A stretch of DNA of 64,000 nt, taken from the NCBI RefSeq assembly GCF_001625195.1, contig NC_054391.1, positions 3,917,157 to 3,981,156 on the forward strand, read 5' to 3'. Positions 59,137 to 64,000 of this stretch are shown here, in pieces (the stretch's first letter is position 1; each line of letters starts with the position of its first letter). The DNA comes from Drechmeria coniospora. Lineage: Eukaryota; Ascomycota; Sordariomycetes; Hypocreales; Ophiocordycipitaceae. Below the pieces are notes generated by a model that was not told where the DNA came from, made no database searches, and saw nothing but the letters and a program-made list of their open reading frames with translations. The position numbers and the translations under genes were made by a program.

Positions 59137-59220
59137 GCTGGGCAGTTTTCTGGGGTGAACTTTGGGTATTCGATGAGACGGCCACGCTCTTCCTTCGCCG
59201 ACGGGAGCTTCGATGAGGGT

Positions 59221-59227
59221 TTATATA
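59221..59227 (-). promoter_or_regulatory. TATA box of the secreted nuclease gene
   Basis: TATATAA on the minus strand, 85 bp before the ATG at 59136. Spacing and sequence are typical of regulated fungal genes. Confidence 0.6.
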
Positions 59228-61309
59228 AGTCCAACTTCTCAGGGGCATTGGGCGGCCGTGTGTCGCAGCTACATGTCAGCAAGCTGGGGTATGCATGTAG
59301 ATGCATTCCCATATTCGTGCTCGTACAGCCATGAAATGAACGGGCATGCCGGCAAGCATGTGTATATTCGTCGCACTCAGCCTGGAATGGGCGAGACTGT
59401 GGATCGGTCATCAAAAGTCCCGGATTTCCATTCGGGATTTGTCCGATTTTTGGACGAAAAGAATGACAAGTGCATGGAGCTGTGCTATGCTTCGTCCAAG
59501 TCGTTGACCGAGACCGCAACAAGATCCGTCGTGGGCGGGGCCTGGGCTGAATAGCAGGGCACGCATGTTCGTGAGCACACATGCATACCGCGTAGACATA
59601 CGCGCACACGAACGGCAGGATCAGCACGGCTGATGAAGACCCCATTTCGGCGGCAGCCTAGGGATAGGCTAGGGTTCTAGAGAGCTTGTTCGAGTAGGTC
59701 CGGATCCCGTGGGGTAGCAGGAGCCGTGTGGAGAGCGTCGGGGACGATAACAACCTGCCCGAAGGGGAAGTATATAAGCGGAGGAGTCGTGCGTGCCGGC
59801 AGGGCCCATGGGACTGTCATCTGCTATTTTGAGAATGAAAACTCATCGGATATCCTAGCTCGGGACAAGCACCATCGTAAATGGTCAGCTGATGCTGCGA
59901 CGTACCGGCTGCGACATGCCGGCTGCAACACGGCGGGCGGTCGCCCTGGTGGCAGGGTCTGCGAGAGCTTCCAGAGGCCTGAATAGCTGGCAGCACGGGC
60001 CAGAATCATCATCTCGGAGACTTGCTGCCGGTTCCGGGCCTAGCCCTGACACCTGCAGGCGGACACGGCATGTGCGTCGAGGAGGATATCCGGCATCAGC
60101 ATCCTGACGCCGTCCTCGTCATTTTTCTACGTGCCCGCCAAGCGAGGGTACGTGGGAGTGTGGATGTTTGTGCCTTTCCGGGCTTCGGCCTGCCCGTACG
60201 TCCGTCAGTGAAGGGACAGCCCCATGCGTTCCGTATCTCACTAGTATCCTGGTTACTTGCAAGCCGAGCCTTTGCACCAACGCCAACACCTGCACAAGGG
60301 TGACTGGTGACGCAAAGAGAAGCTCTAGCAGCGGCAATGCCGAGCCTCCACGGCGTTTGTCAGCAGAGAAAGACCGTCAGCACTGTGGGTGTTCAGGGGG
60401 ATGTGAGCGGTTGGAGACCGGATCGCACAGTCGAGGGCCGCGTCGTGGCAGACGACAAACGAGATTGGGATAACGAGAGCTCTGCATGAAGCACGTCGTA
60501 CGGAGGGCGTACAAATACGAAGCGGCCACATACTGAACAGCAAGTCAGGCTGAGACGGCCACGATAATGGCAGCGAGCGGTGGGCAGGCGGTCAGGCTTA
60601 TGCAATTCCGATACCGGCGGGCACCTGCCGCAACACCTGTGTCATGTCCAATATAGCTCCTTCCCTTTGTTCTTTTCTCCTTTTCTTTCCATTTGTTCTT
60701 TCCTTCTGTTATTTCCCTCCGCTCTTTCCCTTTGTTCTTTTCCTTCGTTCTTTCCTTTGTAATCGTCAGTTGAGGCGTAGATCATAACGGGAAGGCACGT
60801 CGGACAACACCAGGGCCCAGAGAATGCCGCCCGGCTTTTCATGATAGGAGGAGCTGGAACTGGGGCTTAACGAAGTAAAACTCGTCTTTTTGTTGTGCAA
60901 GCATACTTGATGTTCTGCTGGTGATGTCGCTGTTGGCGTTGCAATGATTGATGGCTCAGCTATGTAGCTGACAGAAGTGCAATTCGTTGCCTTGCAATCA
61001 GATGCAGATGCAGGCGAGGCGTGCAGAATCATCACCTTGGCGCTTCGTACTCTCTACCCCCCGCCCCCCAACCGTCCTTCAACCCTCCCGACGGTCCTGC
61101 ATCGCCTATACCAAGCACTCTATCGAGCAGGTTCCTGTCGCTTACAGCGGAGTCCTGCCAGCCCGGCACAGGTACCATGGCGATGGACGGCGTGCTGAGC
61201 AAAGCATGTGCTCCTCTCCCTCCCCCAAAGTCCATGATCCATCGAAGCAAGCCCTTCCTCTCCCGGTTTCCCGCCAACCCCCAGCATCCGACGGCTTCGG
61301 ATCGTCCGA
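59228..61309. other. Intergenic region
   Basis: 2.1 kb without a supported gene. TATATAA at 59771-59777 (+) is followed only by a 16-codon frame. The frame 59213-59554 (+) overlaps the nuclease promoter and has no domain. A pyrimidine tract lies at about 60655-60760. Confidence 0.6.
60655..60760. repeat. Polypyrimidine repeat (CTTTCC / TTTGTTC based)
   Basis: About 105 bp that is C/T only on the + strand apart from single A or G every 8-15 bases; imperfect units of CTTTCCTTTGTT. Confidence 0.85.
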
Positions 61310-63382
61310 CTATGTCTCATCACCTTCCACCTGGTCCTCGCGAGCATCGTACAGAAGCAGCCTCAGCTTCGTGTTTTTCGTCCGTCCCAACTGCGCCAAC
61401 CGTTGCAAGGCCGTTTTGCCATCCTTGGCCACCCTCCGCAGCGATGTCGCGTCCGCTCCCGCTCCCGACTGGCGGTTGAGAAAGAACTCGGCGTCCTTGA
61501 TGGCGGCGCTCTCGCGGTAGTTGGCCGTCGTGTCGAGCTTGGCCACGATCATGTGCAGAAAGGTCTCGCCTCGGGAGTTGACATAGTTGCCGTTGAAGGC
61601 CAGCTCGCGCATCATGATGGGCCAGAGCCTGTGGTTGTGCGTCGCGAGGCCGATGGCCATAAGCCTCGATCCGTTGGTGGGCGCGCCGATGACGCCGTGT
61701 ATGCTGTCCCAGAGGCCCCGGTCCTGGTTCGCGACGGCGTGGTGGTAGGCCTTGTTGACGACGACTTGCGAGAGGCGACCCTTGCAGCGATGGACCAGGT
61801 CGAGGCGCGACCGACGGAGCTCGGGCACCATGAACCAGCGGACGAAGACTTGGTCCGTCTCGCCGTCGCTGATGTCGGCCCCCCAGCTCAGCAGCATGTG
61901 CAGCAGCCGGGTCGGCGCGAGGCGAGCGCCGAAGGAGAGGCAGCAGAGGCCCAGCATGCTGGGCAGGTTCGGCGACTCGCTCGGCCGAACGCTCGCCCCG
62001 TGCTCCGTCACCATGATGGCGAGGAGCCGCTCGAGCTGGGTCGCGTTTCCGTCGCCGCGCACAATCTCTCTGCAGAGCCGGTGCGCGACGGTCGAGCCGG
62101 TGGCGCTCGGCTCGTTGACGCGCGCGCCCATGGTGATGAGCAGCTTGATGACGGCACGAACGTCGCGCCAGTGCTGACTCGTCCACGGCATCTGTTCCAC
62201 GGGCACGGCGCATATGAGCGGCGTCTCCGCCACGGCCGCCACCGACCGGTGGTTGACGTCTGCGCCCTTGTCGAGCAGCCGATGGATCATTTGAATCAAG
62301 GTCGCCCGGCGAGCGTTCCACGTGCATGCGCTGCACTGCGTGATGGCGTACATCAGCGGCGTCCGGCCGAGGGTTGAGTCGAGGTCGACGCGGGCCCCGT
62401 GCCGGATCAGCCTTTCGAACATGTCCCTGCTGCCCGCCTTGACGGCCAAGTGGAGGGCCGAGTAGCGGTGGATGGGGATGCCGGCGTCGATGCTCATGCC
62501 GTGCTCGGCGAAAATGGCATCGTACACACCCCAGTCCTCGACCAGGTGGTCGGCCGTCATGGCGGCGAGGAGGTGGAAGGCCGTGATGACCTCCTCAAAC
62601 GGCCGCGCCGCCCAAGAGCCGGCACTCTTCACCGCCACGTGCAGCGTCGTGTCGTGGACATGCCGCATCGGCAGGCCGTGAGCGGGCGGTACCGTCGGAC
62701 GGATGCACGAAGCGAGAATGCCTTGCCCCTGTTGGGCTTCGCGACGTCGAAACTCCTCCGCTTCGGCCCTCGCGCCCGCCAGCTTGGCGGCACACGCCTT
62801 GACGAGCAGCTGGACGACGGCCGTGTGCCGACAGATTAGCGGCACCATCAACGGCATCCATCGAGTGACTCTGGCAGCGTCGTGCAGCTCATCCAGCAGG
62901 ATCGCGTATGCTTCGGCCTCCGGTCCGTGGAGCCTGCCTCGGCTCCTGCGCAGGAGATTGGTGTGGAAGAAGACGTCCATGCCGGAGCTCAGCGCTTGAG
63001 GGTCGGCGCCCATGCGTAGGAGCTCGTCGACCAAGGCATGTCGACCTCGGGCAGCGGCGAAGTGCAAGGCGGACGCGTACCCGTTGCGCCTCGAGCCCGC
63101 ACCGTGCACGGCGTTTACGTTGCCGCCGTGTCGTCGCGAGAGCCGTATGATTTCGAGGCCAACGTCGTCCCGCTTGCACTTCAGCGCCACCCAGCCGATG
63201 GCGTGCGAGTTGCCGACACGGGCGTCGAGCGTGTACAGTAGAGGCATGACGATGCGGTTCCACACCCTGCTGGTGCGGGCGAGCCTTGCGAGGTCGCTCA
63301 TTTCTGGAAGCTCCTCGGCGACTTGGATCATCAACTCTGGCGGCATACGCTGCGGAGTGTTCACGCAGATGCTCGGATCCAT
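61310..63382 (-). CDS. F-box-like, ankyrin-repeat protein
   Basis: A single-exon protein of 690 residues. The start MDPSICVNTPQRMPPELMIQVAEEL followed by LARLARTSRVWNRIVMPLLY (in two pieces here) has the shape of a fungal F-box. Ankyrin-type units follow: SALHFAAARGRHALVDELLRMGADP, YSALHLAVKAGSRDMFERLIRHGARVDL, TPLMYAI ... LLDKGADVNHRS, LLITMGARVNEPS and a last FLHMIVAKLDTTANY. Spacing between units is irregular, with long inserts, as in many ascomycete F-box/ankyrin families. If the F-box is active, it would recruit substrates to an SCF ubiquitin ligase; this is inferred. The Met at 63382 (context CACATGG) fits the conserved start; the frame stays open to 63727 upstream but reads as non-conserved, Cys/Phe-rich sequence. 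Confidence 0.85.
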   Translation of the reverse strand: MDPSICVNTPQRMPPELMIQVAEELPEMSDLARLARTSRVWNRIVMPLLYTLDARVGNSHAIGWVALKCKRDDVGLEIIRLSRRHGGNVNAVHGAGSRRNGYASALHFAAARGRHALVDELLRMGADPQALSSGMDVFFHTNLLRRSRGRLHGPEAEAYAILLDELHDAARVTRWMPLMVPLICRHTAVVQLLVKACAAKLAGARAEAEEFRRREAQQGQGILASCIRPTVPPAHGLPMRHVHDTTLHVAVKSAGSWAARPFEEVITAFHLLAAMTADHLVEDWGVYDAIFAEHGMSIDAGIPIHRYSALHLAVKAGSRDMFERLIRHGARVDLDSTLGRTPLMYAITQCSACTWNARRATLIQMIHRLLDKGADVNHRSVAAVAETPLICAVPVEQMPWTSQHWRDVRAVIKLLITMGARVNEPSATGSTVAHRLCREIVRGDGNATQLERLLAIMVTEHGASVRPSESPNLPSMLGLCCLSFGARLAPTRLLHMLLSWGADISDGETDQVFVRWFMVPELRRSRLDLVHRCKGRLSQVVVNKAYHHAVANQDRGLWDSIHGVIGAPTNGSRLMAIGLATHNHRLWPIMMRELAFNGNYVNSRGETFLHMIVAKLDTTANYRESAAIKDAEFFLNRQSGAGADATSLRRVAKDGKTALQRLAQLGRTKNTKLRLLLYDAREDQVEGDET

Positions 63383-64000
63383 GTGGAGCGACGGTAGCGA
63401 CGATACTATGTCGTGATCGTGGAAGTGATGGGTGGTGGCAGGAAGGGTAGAGGCACAACCGAGAGGGTCCCGGCAGCGAGTGACGGAAAGGAACAAGGCG
63501 AAAAGCAGCAGGTGTGCATGTACGCATTGCGAGCCGGGAAAGCCATCTATTTCTTTGAGAGGGCTCGCAGTCAAGGCAAACTGCCTCAACAGACACGCGT
63601 GTATTGGTTGCCATGCAAACAGGTCGAACCTGAACAGAACGGAACAAGACAAATCTGCACGAGCTGGACGAGCCGGCCAACTGGTGATGCAAGTGACGCG
63701 ATGGCCCGGACCAAGCTTCCGAAACATTCCCTCTGGCTATCTGCCGAGAATGGCGTGGAGAGGACTGACTGGTTGAACGAGCATCTTGTTTTCGTCGAGG
63801 ACGAGTATCAAGTATTATGTCTTCTCACCCAGCAGCGGACATGTCGGAGCCCACAGGCGGATCGCCTACTTCGGTCATTATGGATTCGGATTATTGTATA
63901 GCCCTCTTGTTACCAACTCATTTATATGGATCTGCTTCTATTTAGATTCTGGTATGTCGATAGAACTGCGTCCTGTAGTTGTGGTGTATGCCATCTAGAG
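63383..64000. other. Upstream region of the ankyrin gene, to the window edge
   Basis: 618 bp, presumably promoter of the minus-strand ankyrin gene. The plus-strand open frame 63413-63901 has no recognisable domain. Confidence 0.6.

Overview
The window reads as nuclear DNA of a filamentous ascomycete, most likely a Sordariomycete close to the Hypocreales (inferred from gene families and gene structure; no marker gene was tested). Genes are GC-rich and widely spaced. Introns are 50-180 bp with GT(A/G)NGT-type donors and CTNAC/CTAAT branch sites. Families include Zn2Cys6 regulators, Crh glycosidases, an NLR-type SERAC1-like hydrolase and a secreted HNH nuclease. I found no tRNA, rRNA, CRISPR array or recognisable transposase/reverse transcriptase gene. 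Gene models were built by hand, by matching splice sites and reading phase to known family sequences.

Layout: 1-1069 (-) is the 5' part of a PLP-dependent group II decarboxylase that runs off the left edge. 1070-7939 is a repeat-word-rich desert. 7940-8752 (+) is a Ras-like GTPase lacking CAAX; 9294-10097 (-) is an AMMECR1 protein; 11651-11895 (+) is a two-exon small secreted protein. 14116-25303 is a nitrogen-metabolism-like cluster: a LamB/YcsF (PxpA) protein, a seven-exon biotin-dependent carboxylase carrying both other oxoprolinase modules (PxpC/KipA and PxpB/KipI), and a convergent Zn2Cys6 regulator. 31799-32818 (+) is a SNIP1/Pml1 FHA splicing factor; 34271-35679 (+) a stand-alone SERAC1-like hydrolase; 39957-40904 (+) an aldo-keto reductase; 43849-45437 (+) a membrane alpha/beta-hydrolase; 51211-55786 (+) a Sec7-PH Arf-GEF. 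56293-57696 (-) is a Crh-type GH16 transglycosylase, 58282-59136 (-) a secreted HNH/DUF1524 nuclease and 61310-63382 (-) an F-box-like/ankyrin protein.

The clearest functional unit is the lam-type cluster. LamB/YcsF plus the carboxylase together carry every component of the bacterial 5-oxoprolinase PxpABC, joined to biotin carboxylase and biotin-carrier domains, with a candidate regulator next door. This suggests lactam or oxoproline-type ring opening for nitrogen use (inference from family knowledge).

About half the window is non-coding. Large blocks (about 2.0-7.1, 12.9-13.8, 16.6-18.4, 26.1-28.0, 30.2-31.6, 42.3-43.2 and 46.5-50.8 kb) are saturated with short palindromic words built on GTAC (TACGGAGTA, AAGTACTTG, CATGTACATG). 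The words stop at the edges of genes. Several minisatellites and one dispersed repeat pair are embedded in them. I found no unequivocally new multi-gene system. The most unusual signals are the GTAC-word deserts and an in-frame GC-AG intron inside the ATP-binding loop of the carboxylase.
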